The notes: generated by a model not told the origin, from the sequence alone. 64,000 nt of DNA from Chitinophagaceae bacterium BSSC1 (GCA_002256435.1 NKJC01000001.1:1674001-1738000), one strand, 5' to 3'. Numbered from the stretch's first letter, positions 53,336-63,119 are shown. Numbers and translations: made by a program.

Positions 53336-55267
53336 ATGATTGCTAAGCTGAAATCCTTGTTTACTGGGTTGGCCATAATTGTTTGCTTGCAGGTTAGTGC
53401 ACACGAGTACAGAGACCTCTTGCAGAAAACAACTACGGTTCAAGAGTTGAAAAATTTACTATTGCCAATATCTCAATGGAACAAGATTCCTGCTTATAAC
53501 AATCGCGCAGCATGGGATCAATTATCAGGAAAATATAAAAGTCAATTAATATCAGCAGGCGAGAAACAATTAGATTATGAATGGCGGGTGGTTAAAGCAA
53601 CAGATTATTTGGAATATGAGTGGACGGGTAGTAGGGTAGCCATGGAGAAACCATTTACCTCTAATATGAATGCTTTGAGTGCTTTGGTTATTGCAGAACT
53701 TTCAGAAGGAAAGGGTAGGTTTATGAATCAGATTGTCAATGGTGTTTGGCATGCTTGTGAAATGTCTTCTTGGGTGTTGTCTGCGCATATGGCTGCTCAA
53801 AAATCCACCAGGTCTTTGCCAGATTTTTCTGAACAAATCATTGACCTAACAGCGGGCGATTTGGGCTCTTTTTTTTCTTGGACCTATGTTTTGTTAAAAG
53901 AGGAGATGGACAAGAAAAATCCCATCATTTCCAAAAAACTTCGCAAGAATTTACAAGATAGAATCTTGGATCCTTATATGGCAAGAGATGACTATTGGTG
54001 GCAGGCGGTAAACGCCAAACCAACTACTATGGTCAACAACTGGAATCCTTGGTGTAATTTTAATGTGCTTACTTGTTTTTTATTGTTAGAATCTGATAAA
54101 GACAAGCAAGCAGCAGCAGTGTATAAAACCATGGTATCGGTAGATAAATTTATCAATTACAATAATGCAGATGGAGCCTGTGAAGAAGGTCCTTCTTATT
54201 GGGGTCACGCTGCAGGTAAAATGTATGATTACTTACAGTTACTTAGTAATGCTACTGGTTCAAAAGTTTCTATTTTCAATCAACCCATTATCAAAAATAT
54301 GGGTGAATATATTGCTCGTAGTTATGTGGGTGATGGTTGGGTTGTGAATTTTGCAGATGCATCTGCAAAAGGTGGTGGAAATCCGGGATTAATTTATAGA
54401 TATGGTAAAGCAGTGGGTAGTGCAGATATGCAGCATTTTGCTGCTTATTTGGCAACTCAAATAAAAGAGCCTGAGATGAGTGAAGGAAGAGACTTATTCA
54501 GGTCTTTTGAAAACCTTAGTAATGCCAATGATTTAGCATTGGTTACACCTTCAGTTGTGGAGGCCAAGTATTCATGGTATCCTCAAACCCAATTCTGTTA
54601 TATGAATAATGGAACTGGTTTATTTTTTGCTGCCAAAGCAGGATACAATGCAGAAAGTCATAATCACAATGACGTTGGTACCTTCTCTTTATATGTAGAC
54701 AAACTACCCATGATCATTGATGTTGGTGTAGGAACGTATACTAGGCAAACGTTTAGCAGTGAAAGGTATAGTATCTGGACCATGCAAAGTAATTACCACA
54801 ACCTGCCTATGATCAATGGCAAACCACAGTCATTTGGGGGTCAATACAGAGCTAAGAACGTACAGTTTGATTCTGTTAAAAATACCTTCACCTTAGACAT
54901 GGCTACGGCTTATCACAAAGATGTGTTGGTGGAGAAATGGCAAAGAAATTATCAGCTCTCGGCAATAAAGGGATTGACCATTACAGACCAATTTCAATTG
55001 CAAAAAGCAGATGCTCCAAATCAGCTCAATTTTATGACCTGGGGAAAACCAGATCTTAATCAACCAGGAGAAGTTCTGATTGAAAAAGAAGGAAGAAAAT
55101 TGCTCTTGGCCTATGATAAGAACCAATTCCAAGCTACTGTTGAAGTGGTGGCTCAAACTGATCCTCGATTATCAACAGTTTGGGGTAAAGAACTCTACAG
55201 GCTAAGTTTAACTGCCAAACAAATTGCTGGCTCAGGAAAATACATCATCAATATCTCAAAAAGATAA
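53336..55267 (+). CDS. Heparinase II/III-family polysaccharide lyase
   Basis: A 643-residue secreted enzyme (LKSLFTGLAIIVCLQVSAH signal). The alpha/alpha-toroid part has RFMNQIVNGVWHACEMSSWVLSAH and PTTMVNNWNPWCNFNVLTCFLLLES; the beta-sandwich has AESHNHNDVGTFSLYVDKLPMIIDVGVGTYTRQTFSSERYSIWTMQSNYHNLPMINGKPQ. These His/Asn/Tyr motifs are the hallmark of heparinase II/III-like lyases (PL12/PL15/PL17/PL33-type architecture). The enzyme cleaves uronate-containing polymers by beta-elimination, leaving unsaturated ends that the GH88 product downstream could remove. It belongs to the GH16 operon. Confidence 0.85.
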   Translation: MIAKLKSLFTGLAIIVCLQVSAHEYRDLLQKTTTVQELKNLLLPISQWNKIPAYNNRAAWDQLSGKYKSQLISAGEKQLDYEWRVVKATDYLEYEWTGSRVAMEKPFTSNMNALSALVIAELSEGKGRFMNQIVNGVWHACEMSSWVLSAHMAAQKSTRSLPDFSEQIIDLTAGDLGSFFSWTYVLLKEEMDKKNPIISKKLRKNLQDRILDPYMARDDYWWQAVNAKPTTMVNNWNPWCNFNVLTCFLLLESDKDKQAAAVYKTMVSVDKFINYNNADGACEEGPSYWGHAAGKMYDYLQLLSNATGSKVSIFNQPIIKNMGEYIARSYVGDGWVVNFADASAKGGGNPGLIYRYGKAVGSADMQHFAAYLATQIKEPEMSEGRDLFRSFENLSNANDLALVTPSVVEAKYSWYPQTQFCYMNNGTGLFFAAKAGYNAESHNHNDVGTFSLYVDKLPMIIDVGVGTYTRQTFSSERYSIWTMQSNYHNLPMINGKPQSFGGQYRAKNVQFDSVKNTFTLDMATAYHKDVLVEKWQRNYQLSAIKGLTITDQFQLQKADAPNQLNFMTWGKPDLNQPGEVLIEKEGRKLLLAYDKNQFQATVEVVAQTDPRLSTVWGKELYRLSLTAKQIAGSGKYIINISKR

Positions 55268-55287
55268 AAATTCTTAAATTCAGCATC

Positions 55288-56523
55288 ATGAAAAGTTCCA
55301 TTGTTGTCATCTGCTGTATGGCATTCTGCTCCTTCCTACCCCTGACAGATGGAAAACCATTTGTAAAGGAAAATTTTAGATTTGCCGCTGTGCAATTGAA
55401 AAACATGTTAGCGGATGCTGACAAGAGTCCCAACTTATTTCCAAAAACTATTGATTCAAAAGGCAATATGCACGCCACCAATTTGTATGATTGGACTACA
55501 GGATTTTTTCCTGGTAGTTTGTGGTTAGCATCAGAATCACTTCATGATAAAGCATTGGAGGCAAAAGCTATTGAGTGGACCACTCGCTTAGAACCGCTTC
55601 AATACTTTACCCAACACCATGACCTTGGATTCATGATGTATTGCAGTTATGGTAATGCCTATCGCCTTACAGGCAACAAAGCCTACCGAGATATTCTGAT
55701 TCAATCTGCTAAGTCTCTTTGCACCCGTTATAATAAAACAGCCGGTAGCATTAAATCTTGGAACAAATTTGTTTCTTGGCATGGAAATAAAACCTACGAA
55801 TTTCCAGTAATCATAGACAATATGATGAACCTAGAATTATTGTTTTTTGCTAGTAAACAAACAGGGGACCCAGTTTACAAAGAGATTGCCATCAAACACG
55901 CGGAAACGGCCATGAAAAATCAAATCAGGGAGGACTATAGTTCCTTTCATGTGGTTTGTTATGATACCCTCACTGGTAAAGTGGTGGGTAGGGAAACAGC
56001 TCAGGGTTATGCCGATAATTCAACATGGTCAAGGGGGCAAGCATGGGGTATTTATGGATTTACCATGGTTTATCGTGAAACTAAAGATCCAAGGTTTTTA
56101 AAAACGGCCATGGGTATGGCTGATTGGTACCTGAACGCCAAAACCTTGCCTAAAGATAAAGTTCCCTACTGGGATTTTAATATGGGTGACACAGCCTTTC
56201 ATCCTGGTAAAAATTCACACGCTGTTCAGCATCCTCAACCATATAGAGATGCATCAGCTGCTGCTATTACGGCTTCAGCCTTGTTTGAATTGGCCAATTA
56301 TGCTGGCCCTAAGTCTAAGTGGTATCAGGCCCAAGCTATTGCTATCTTAGAATCATTGGCTAGTCCTGCCTACAGGGCAACGGAAGGGTCCGATGCCAAT
56401 TTCTTACTCAAACATAGCGTAGGAAGTATAGCCCATGACGTAGAAATAGACGTTCCCTTAATTTATGCAGATTATTATTTTTTAGAGGCTTTAAAACGTT
56501 ATCAAGAAATAAAGGGCAAATAG
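55288..56523 (+). CDS. GH88 unsaturated glucuronyl hydrolase
   Basis: A 411-residue secreted enzyme (signal SIVVICCMAFCSFLPLTDG). The alpha/alpha-toroid has the GH88 residues: Asp112 in HDLGFMMYC and Asp177 in VIIDNMMNLELL, corresponding to the two catalytic Asp of the Bacillus unsaturated glucuronyl hydrolase, plus GYADNSTWSRGQAWGIYGFTM. It removes the 4,5-unsaturated uronic acid that lyases leave at the non-reducing end. The lyase gene directly upstream makes the expected pair; both sit between two GH16-containing genes. Confidence 0.94.
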   Translation: MKSSIVVICCMAFCSFLPLTDGKPFVKENFRFAAVQLKNMLADADKSPNLFPKTIDSKGNMHATNLYDWTTGFFPGSLWLASESLHDKALEAKAIEWTTRLEPLQYFTQHHDLGFMMYCSYGNAYRLTGNKAYRDILIQSAKSLCTRYNKTAGSIKSWNKFVSWHGNKTYEFPVIIDNMMNLELLFFASKQTGDPVYKEIAIKHAETAMKNQIREDYSSFHVVCYDTLTGKVVGRETAQGYADNSTWSRGQAWGIYGFTMVYRETKDPRFLKTAMGMADWYLNAKTLPKDKVPYWDFNMGDTAFHPGKNSHAVQHPQPYRDASAAAITASALFELANYAGPKSKWYQAQAIAILESLASPAYRATEGSDANFLLKHSVGSIAHDVEIDVPLIYADYYFLEALKRYQEIKGK

Positions 56524-56560
56524 ATTCGTTATTGATGCAACTGATTCTAAAGTAGGCCCC

Positions 56561-58276
56561 ATGCGTTTTAAATTTTTATGTTTATTCACTGCAGTATTTA
56601 TTGTACTTGCAGCGGTAGCACAATTACCTCAAGCTGTTTCTGGAACAGTATATAGGATTGATAGCTTTCCCTCAAAATTTGTAACAGCCCGCAATGTAGA
56701 TGTTTGGTTACCAGAAGGTTATTCCACCAGAAAAACATATGCCGTTTTGTACATGCATGATGGGCAAATGCTGTTTGATAGCACAACCACTTGGAATAAG
56801 AAGGCTTGGGACGTAGATGATGTAGCGGCAAAACTCATGAAGCATGGAAGCGTCAAAGACTTTATTGTAGTTGGCATTTGGAATGGCGGACCTACTAGGC
56901 ATCCAGACTATTTTCCGCAGAAGCCTTATCTGTCTTTGACCAAAGAGCAACAAAATTTTGTTGTCAAAGAATTGCAAAATGCGGGTAGAACAAAAGAAGT
57001 ATTTCAACCAGTATCTGACAACTACTTAAAGTTTTTGGTGACCGAGTTGAAACCATTTATTGACAAGCATTACGCTACCAAGAAAGACAGACAAAATACT
57101 TTTATTGCGGGCAGTAGCATGGGAGGTTTAATCTCTATGTATGCCATATGCGAATACCCTCTTGTATTTGGCGGTGCAGCTTGTTTGTCTACGCATTGGC
57201 CCGGGATTTTTTCTATGAACAACAACCCCATCCCTGACGCTTTTTTCAATTATTTAAAAACGCATTTACCAGATCCCAAAACCCACCAACTATATTTTGA
57301 CCATGGCACGGCTACCTTAGACGCCATGTATCCAGCGTTACAAAAAAAGGCGGATGAGATTATTTTGGCAAAGGGTTATGGGCTTAGTAATTTCTTGTCA
57401 AAAGTATTTCCAGGTGAGGAACATTCTGAAACTGCATGGGCAAAAAGATTTCATTTGCCACTTGAATTTTTATTAGGAGACCCTGCCGCCCTTAGCTACG
57501 CAAGTAAGGAGGGCAATGACGGATATCAATTGGTTTGGTCCGATGAGTTTAACAAAAATGGTAGACCAGACAGTACCAACTGGGGTTATGAACATGGTTT
57601 TGTACGTAACCAAGAGCTACAATGGTATCAACCAGATAACGCTTATTGTGAAGACGGTTTATTGGTCATAGAAATCAGAAAGGAAGATAGGGATAACCCC
57701 ATGTTTGAAGAAAATTCAAAAGAGTGGAACAAACAAAGAAGAACCATACGTTATAGTTCTGCAAGTCTTGTCTCAAAAAACAAACAGTCTTGGCAATATG
57801 GCCGATTTGAACTGCGTGCCAAAGTAAATATTGATGCGGGATTATGGCCCGCTTGGTGGACACTAGGAGTTGGAAAACCCTGGCCCTATAATGGAGAAAT
57901 AGATATCATGGAATATTATAGCGGTATGCTATTGGCCAATATTGCTACTGGTGGTAAAGACGGAAAACCAGAGTGGTTTAGTAAAACCTTTTCTACTGAT
58001 TCATTAGGTGGACAAGCATGGGCATCAAAATTTCATGTATGGCGCATGGATTGGACAGAAAAACAAATTGCCTTATACTGTGATAACCAGCTTTTGAATA
58101 AAGTGCCACTCTCCGCACTGCAAAACAAAGATGGCAGCGGATTTGAACCCTTTAAACAACCGCATTATATGCTGATTAATTTAGCCTTGGGTGGTAAGAA
58201 TGGGGGAAATCCAAATCAATCGGTATACAATAATCGGTATGAGGTAGACTGGGTCAGGGTCTATCAGTTAAAATAA
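56561..58276 (+). CDS. Esterase-GH16 fusion protein
   Basis: A 571-residue secreted protein with signal peptide (FLCLFTAVFIVLAAVAQ). Residues 25-305 are an enterochelin-esterase/esterase-D-like alpha/beta hydrolase: VDVWLPEGYSTRKTYAVLYMHDGQMLFD, the nucleophile elbow FIAGSSMGGLISMY with Ser186, and the likely His in EEHSETAWAKRF. Residues 315-571 are a GH16 domain: YQLVWSDEFNKNGRPDSTNW, YGRFELRAKV, and GEIDIMEYY with Glu446, Asp448 and Glu451. The fusion suggests a backbone that carries ester groups to be removed near the site of cleavage. It closes the GH16-lyase-GH88 operon. Confidence 0.92.
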   Translation: MRFKFLCLFTAVFIVLAAVAQLPQAVSGTVYRIDSFPSKFVTARNVDVWLPEGYSTRKTYAVLYMHDGQMLFDSTTTWNKKAWDVDDVAAKLMKHGSVKDFIVVGIWNGGPTRHPDYFPQKPYLSLTKEQQNFVVKELQNAGRTKEVFQPVSDNYLKFLVTELKPFIDKHYATKKDRQNTFIAGSSMGGLISMYAICEYPLVFGGAACLSTHWPGIFSMNNNPIPDAFFNYLKTHLPDPKTHQLYFDHGTATLDAMYPALQKKADEIILAKGYGLSNFLSKVFPGEEHSETAWAKRFHLPLEFLLGDPAALSYASKEGNDGYQLVWSDEFNKNGRPDSTNWGYEHGFVRNQELQWYQPDNAYCEDGLLVIEIRKEDRDNPMFEENSKEWNKQRRTIRYSSASLVSKNKQSWQYGRFELRAKVNIDAGLWPAWWTLGVGKPWPYNGEIDIMEYYSGMLLANIATGGKDGKPEWFSKTFSTDSLGGQAWASKFHVWRMDWTEKQIALYCDNQLLNKVPLSALQNKDGSGFEPFKQPHYMLINLALGGKNGGNPNQSVYNNRYEVDWVRVYQLK

Positions 58277-58290
58277 TCAGTAGCAAGGCA

Positions 58291-59670
58291 TTAATCATTG
58301 ATTAGCCACTTTTCAATTTTGCTTACTTGTTCTTTTTTGATCAGGTATTCAAAATATCTTTTGTCTGTTTCACTTCTAAAGCTTTGAATCAGTGCTGTCT
58401 GCTCCTGAGATAAGTAGCTGTATTTTTCATTGATACTATTAATCACATCACTTCTTACTTTCTTTTGCATACCCATGTTTTTATCCTTGGTGCCTAGCAC
58501 ATAGTTGATTTCATGAATGGTGGCTGTACTACCTTCTTTATATTTTTCCAATAACAATTTGATCAAACTTCTTTCGGTTTCTGTAAAGTTGATTTTGATC
58601 TGGCTGCCCGCCTGATCATGTAGGTATAGCGGCTTTTTCTTTTTTCTAAAGTAACCGTATACAAGTACTCCTGCAATCAGTGCCATCACCAATCCAAGTA
58701 TCAACCAAATCCAGGTAAAGTTTTTTTCCCAGATAGGGATACCTGTAGGAACAAATGCTTTTTGATCTACCAATAAAGAGTCGTAGTGATGGTTAGTAGT
58801 ATTATATAAATACAGTTTTCCTTGGTAGTAATATCTAAGATATTGATTGCCCAATCTAGAAAGGCTTTGAGCATAAGAACTATTATGAATCTTGGAGATT
58901 TGATTGCTTTTAAAATCTATCAGATAAACATCATCTTCTGTTGCAACTAATAGACCTTGATTGGTAGGGGTATGCGTGTTACTATTTTGCAATAGTTCAA
59001 GGGCCTTATTGTTGGTCTTGCCTAATAAATTCCATTGAAAATTTTTGAGATCAAGTACATGAACATTTTTGATTAATTGGCTCTTTTGTTCCTTGTCTAT
59101 TAAGCCAGCATTTACTTTTTGTTGGTAGGGGACATACAACTTTGCTGCTTGTTGATCATACCAATTAATAGAAGAGATGCCAGGTAGATAAATCTCCTCA
59201 TTTACTGGAGCAACATCCCATTCTTGGTCATCTTTATTGAATTTTCTAAGCGTACCATTAGATTTCCAAAATCCATAACCTCCAATATTGTAAATATCAT
59301 CGCCATTGGCAAATAGAAAAGCGGCAAAATTATAGCCGTCGTTTTCGGTTCTATCCAATCTTTTGAATACCAAAAGACTATCGGTCTCTTTGGGTTCTTG
59401 CATTTGATACAATAATCCCCCTCCAGCAAAATGAATATAGAGTTGGTTATTGCTTTTTAGTACTTGCTGCCCACGTTCCCTCATTTTTGGAGAATGAACC
59501 AAGGCAATGGAATTTGGTGGGGCATCGTTCAGTGTAAAACTGCCGGGCCGATGGCTTAAGTCTAATAAGAATTGCGATTTTTTGACCAAGAGTAGGCTAT
59601 CTGGACCCTGTCCAAAACTTTGGATGACCCAAAAACTTAGTAGGAAGATGCAAATCCTAAAAAAAATCAT
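58291..59670 (-). CDS. Membrane protein with periplasmic propeller-like domain and cytoplasmic wHTH-like domain
   Basis: A 459-residue protein from the ATG at 59670 (a TTG at 59676 is possible). Signal/anchor RICIFLLSFWVIQSFGQ; a periplasmic beta-rich region of about 290 residues (YIHFAGGGLLYQM, NIGGYGFWKSNGTLRKFNKDDQEWDV, YLPGISSINWYDQQAAKLYVPYQ) looks Kelch/propeller-like. One membrane helix follows at about 315-336 (WLILGLVMALIAGVLVYGYF). The cytoplasmic tail (INFTETERSLIKLLLEKYKEGSTATIHEINYVLG...RSDVINSINEKY) looks like a winged helix-turn-helix. If so it is a membrane one-component regulator facing the PUL. No kinase or receiver motifs are present. Function is inferred. Confidence 0.6.
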   Translation of the reverse strand: MIFFRICIFLLSFWVIQSFGQGPDSLLLVKKSQFLLDLSHRPGSFTLNDAPPNSIALVHSPKMRERGQQVLKSNNQLYIHFAGGGLLYQMQEPKETDSLLVFKRLDRTENDGYNFAAFLFANGDDIYNIGGYGFWKSNGTLRKFNKDDQEWDVAPVNEEIYLPGISSINWYDQQAAKLYVPYQQKVNAGLIDKEQKSQLIKNVHVLDLKNFQWNLLGKTNNKALELLQNSNTHTPTNQGLLVATEDDVYLIDFKSNQISKIHNSSYAQSLSRLGNQYLRYYYQGKLYLYNTTNHHYDSLLVDQKAFVPTGIPIWEKNFTWIWLILGLVMALIAGVLVYGYFRKKKKPLYLHDQAGSQIKINFTETERSLIKLLLEKYKEGSTATIHEINYVLGTKDKNMGMQKKVRSDVINSINEKYSYLSQEQTALIQSFRSETDKRYFEYLIKKEQVSKIEKWLIND

Positions 59671-59916
59671 AAACAATTGATTTTCAATTCATATTAAAGG
59701 AAAGTAACCTTTTTTTGATTTTTGCTAGGGGCATTAAAAATAGGAAATAACCTTTTATAGAACTAATTCCCTTACCTAAATTTTATATTAGAACATCGCC
59801 CTTTTTAATTTTGATTGGGTATCCATTCCAATGAATCTGAAGCCTTTACTTTAAGTGCATCTACCACCAAAATTTGTGAATCGGGGAGGATTAGCAAAAC
59901 TGCGGTGGTAGATTTT

Positions 59917-61725
59917 TTATTGCCTTGCTTCTTTGGCCCTACTATCACTAATCTGCAAGTAAGGGTCTGCAGGAAACCAAGAATCATGTAATGGGTATAC
60001 ATGGTTTTTTATGGCTTCCCTTTCAAAAATCGCCCTAAGGGCCTTTAATTTTTCAGGATATTTTTTAGACAGATCATGCATTTCATTAAAATCTTTTTCC
60101 ATATTAAATAGTTCCCAAACATCTGTTTTATAGGAAGTTCCTGAGTGATGATAAGCTGCCGCCTTCCAACCATCAACATAAATAGCTCTAGAAGCCCCGG
60201 TTTCAAAATATTGAACCCGGTGTTTGCTCTTGGCTTTTTCATTGTTTAAAGTATGAGCAAAACTGCTACCCTCTAATGGTGCTTGGGTATAGCCATTTAT
60301 TTTAGCTGGAACCTTGGCTTTTGTAAGTTCTAATAAAGTTGGCCAGATATCTATTAAGTGCGTGTATTGGCTTCTAATACCCCCTTTTTCTTTGATATAT
60401 TTTGGCGCATAAATAATCAAGGGATTATGGGTGCCACCTTCTGCATTGGCGTCTCCCTTCCATTGTTTAAAAGGGGCATTGCTGGCCTGTGTCCATCCCA
60501 ATGGGATATCTCCTTTAAAATCTATACGGCCAATCTTGTCTATATTTTTATAGGCTGCTTGAATCTTTTCTGCCCTTGAGGCTTTTTCCATACCATCGGG
60601 CACACCAGGAATATCTGCTGTAAACTTGGTAGCGCCATTATCACCCACAATCACTAAAACAATGGTATTGTCTAATTGACCAATGGATTCAATGTATTCA
60701 ATAACCCTACCCATTTCTGCATCGGCTTGTGACAGAAAACCTGCGTGCGCTTCCATAGCCCTAGCATAGATTTGCTGTTCTTCCTTGCTTAAACTTGACC
60801 AAGCTGGAATCCTGTCATTTCTTTTGGGTAGTTCTACTTCATTTGGAACTACACCCAATTGTTTTTGTCTAGCCAAAACCGTTTCTCTATACTGATCCCA
60901 ACCCATATCAAACTTACCCTTGTATTGATCAATCCACTGCTTGTCTACTTGCATAGGTGAATGAACCGTGCCAGGAGCTATGTATAAGAAAAATGGTTTT
61001 CCAGGTGCCGCTTTTTGTTGTTGTTGTAGATAATGAATGGCTTTATCTGCCAATACGGTATTTAAATGTTTGTGTGCCATTGTATCTATTGGGGCACGGG
61101 TAATTCTTTCCCAGAGTACAGGATAATATTGGTCTGTAGCCGATTCTAAAAACCCAAAGAACCTGTCAAAACCCCTACCAGTAGGCCATCTATTAAAAGG
61201 TCCAGCAGCACTGCGGTCAGACATAGGTGTTAAATGCCACTTACCCAATAAATAACTATTGTATCCATTTTCACGGAGTACTTCTGCCATAGTAGCTTTT
61301 TCAAATGGCATGATGGCATCATAACCCTGTGCGTCAAATGCGGTTTCTGTAAAATGCCCCATGTTCACGGAGTGATGGTTTCTACCTGTAAGTAATGCAG
61401 CTCTAGAAGGTGCACATAAACCTGTAGTATGAAAATTGGTATAACGTAGGCCGCCTTTGGCCAATCGGTCCATGATTGGTGTTTCTGCTAATCCTCCAAA
61501 GACCCCAGCTGTACTAAATCCAACATCGTCTAACATGACTAATACAATATTTGGGGCTCCAGCCGGAGGCGATGGTAAATGATAAGATCGATATTTTTTG
61601 GTACTGCTATCCCATTGTTGGGGATCAGACGCATAATGTTTTGTAGGACTATATTGTGCTTGGTTGGGGGAATGAATCACCAACAAACTAATTGTCATGA
61701 TTAGACAAGAACATATTTTTTTCAT
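59917..61725 (-). CDS. Secreted arylsulfatase (S1-type, FGly-dependent)
   Basis: A 602-residue exported enzyme (KKICSCLIMTISLLVIHSPNQA signal). The metal-binding start GAPNIVLVMLDDVGFSTAGVFGG and the activation motif LCAPSRAALLTGRN give Cys104-x-Pro106-x-Arg108, the formylglycine site modified by an anaerobic or aerobic sulfatase-maturating system elsewhere in the genome. Further on are GKWHLTP and DNGATKF, all in the S1 pattern. The layout resembles the AtsA-type S1_4 arylsulfatases, so sulfate scavenging is as likely as carbohydrate desulfation. Adjacent to the PUL but on the other strand. Confidence 0.92.
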   Translation of the reverse strand: MKKICSCLIMTISLLVIHSPNQAQYSPTKHYASDPQQWDSSTKKYRSYHLPSPPAGAPNIVLVMLDDVGFSTAGVFGGLAETPIMDRLAKGGLRYTNFHTTGLCAPSRAALLTGRNHHSVNMGHFTETAFDAQGYDAIMPFEKATMAEVLRENGYNSYLLGKWHLTPMSDRSAAGPFNRWPTGRGFDRFFGFLESATDQYYPVLWERITRAPIDTMAHKHLNTVLADKAIHYLQQQQKAAPGKPFFLYIAPGTVHSPMQVDKQWIDQYKGKFDMGWDQYRETVLARQKQLGVVPNEVELPKRNDRIPAWSSLSKEEQQIYARAMEAHAGFLSQADAEMGRVIEYIESIGQLDNTIVLVIVGDNGATKFTADIPGVPDGMEKASRAEKIQAAYKNIDKIGRIDFKGDIPLGWTQASNAPFKQWKGDANAEGGTHNPLIIYAPKYIKEKGGIRSQYTHLIDIWPTLLELTKAKVPAKINGYTQAPLEGSSFAHTLNNEKAKSKHRVQYFETGASRAIYVDGWKAAAYHHSGTSYKTDVWELFNMEKDFNEMHDLSKKYPEKLKALRAIFEREAIKNHVYPLHDSWFPADPYLQISDSRAKEARQ

Positions 61726-61946
61726 AAGCCAAATTGATAGAATAAATATAGTGCTGATTTTCAGATGGGTTTATCAGAAACTAGACCATTTTATTATTAA
61801 GGGATAATAATTCCTTTTTAAACTCGTTAATGATGGGATTGCCAATCAGCCATGATGGTAGGAACTGCTATGTATAAAACCAAGCTTCTCCTACATCTTG
61901 AGTGTTTGGTTTTTCAAATATTTGCATCATCAATTCCCTAACTGTG

Positions 61947-63119
61947 ATGAATTTCAATTTAATATTAGCTATTACACTACTCATGTCTGCCTGTTCAAGA
62001 TCTGGTGAACCGGCAGCAAGTGCTCCTGTAGTTAACACGCCCATTGTTGCGCCGCCCATTACAGATACTGTATATGTAGGAGACGGAAGTTCAAACCTTA
62101 CCATCACAGGCAATTATAAATCAGGTACGTTGATTATTGTAAAACCTGGGGTTTATAATAAAGGTGGCGGGATCACCTTGGAACAATTGAACAATGTAAC
62201 CGTACAACTATCTGGGGTGGTATTAGATGGATTGAGCCAGACTAAGGACGGATTTTACAACGTCTTATTCCTCAATAAACTGAATAATGTATTGGTGGTA
62301 GGCGGAACAACCCAAAACAATGGCTACCGCATGATGTATATTAGTGGTCAATGCAAGAATGTCATTTTTTCTAGCCACAATTTTATCAATAATAATGAAG
62401 GCGTTTTCTTTAATGCAGGCATTAAATGGGATGGAACGGATGCTACTTTGGGGCTACAAAATTTTGCCATTCGCAACTGCAATTTTATCAACTGTGGCAA
62501 TTCCATTATTGGTACTTCTATGGATCAAAACACAGGTACTGTTACAGACCTAGTAAAGAATTTTGAAATCTCTGGATGTAAGTGGAAGGGTGGTAATCCT
62601 GGAACAGCTATGTATTTTCCTGCAGTGGATAGTGCCATGGTATTCAATAACAGTATTGATAGTGTGAATATGAACTTGACCAATGATAATAGAATTTTTC
62701 TCTTTATTGGTACCGCAGAGTTCTTTAATAATACTGCCAATATCTATCAAGGGCATGTGGCGGGTTTATGGTCCGTAAGTTTTGGAACAAAACCAAAGAC
62801 CTCACATTTTTATAAAAACACTTGCAATGGTTCTTTAAAATATTCTGCCTTTGAATTTCAAGAATTTGCCATTTATAATATTCCTGGAAAGACCACTTAT
62901 GGCGATTTAGAAGTAGTAGGCAATACATGTACAAATTTAAATACCCAACACCATACAGGATTTGACGCTAATTTTATTGACAACTATGAATACGGCATCA
63001 TGGGCGGTAAGGTTTCAGTAAAAGACAATGTGGGTAGAAATTTTTATGCTGCCCCTGCTCCTGGCGTATTTTGGAATTTAGCTAAGCCATCTATTGTAAG
63101 TGGCAATACTTATCAATAA
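61947..63119 (+). CDS. Right-handed beta-helix lipoprotein, copy 1
   Basis: A 390-residue lipoprotein from the ATG at 61947 (lipobox LLMSACS). After an Ala/Pro-rich linker the conserved start VYVGDGSSNLTITGNYKSGTLIIVKPG leads into repeated strand-turn units (NVTVQLSGVVLDGLSQ, NVIFSSHNFINNNEGVFFN, NFAIRNCNFINCGNSIIG, FEISGCKWKGG) typical of a pectate-lyase-like parallel beta-helix. No catalytic lyase residues (such as a DxxD-Arg set) can be singled out. The second copy starts 263 bp further on and is highly similar. It may bind or cleave a polysaccharide at the cell surface. Confidence 0.8.
   Translation: MNFNLILAITLLMSACSRSGEPAASAPVVNTPIVAPPITDTVYVGDGSSNLTITGNYKSGTLIIVKPGVYNKGGGITLEQLNNVTVQLSGVVLDGLSQTKDGFYNVLFLNKLNNVLVVGGTTQNNGYRMMYISGQCKNVIFSSHNFINNNEGVFFNAGIKWDGTDATLGLQNFAIRNCNFINCGNSIIGTSMDQNTGTVTDLVKNFEISGCKWKGGNPGTAMYFPAVDSAMVFNNSIDSVNMNLTNDNRIFLFIGTAEFFNNTANIYQGHVAGLWSVSFGTKPKTSHFYKNTCNGSLKYSAFEFQEFAIYNIPGKTTYGDLEVVGNTCTNLNTQHHTGFDANFIDNYEYGIMGGKVSVKDNVGRNFYAAPAPGVFWNLAKPSIVSGNTYQ

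Noticed and set aside
58276..58315. Terminator between the GH16 fusion and the convergent membrane protein
   Set aside because: Only a weak dyad around TAATCATTGATTA is visible with no T-run, so I do not call it.
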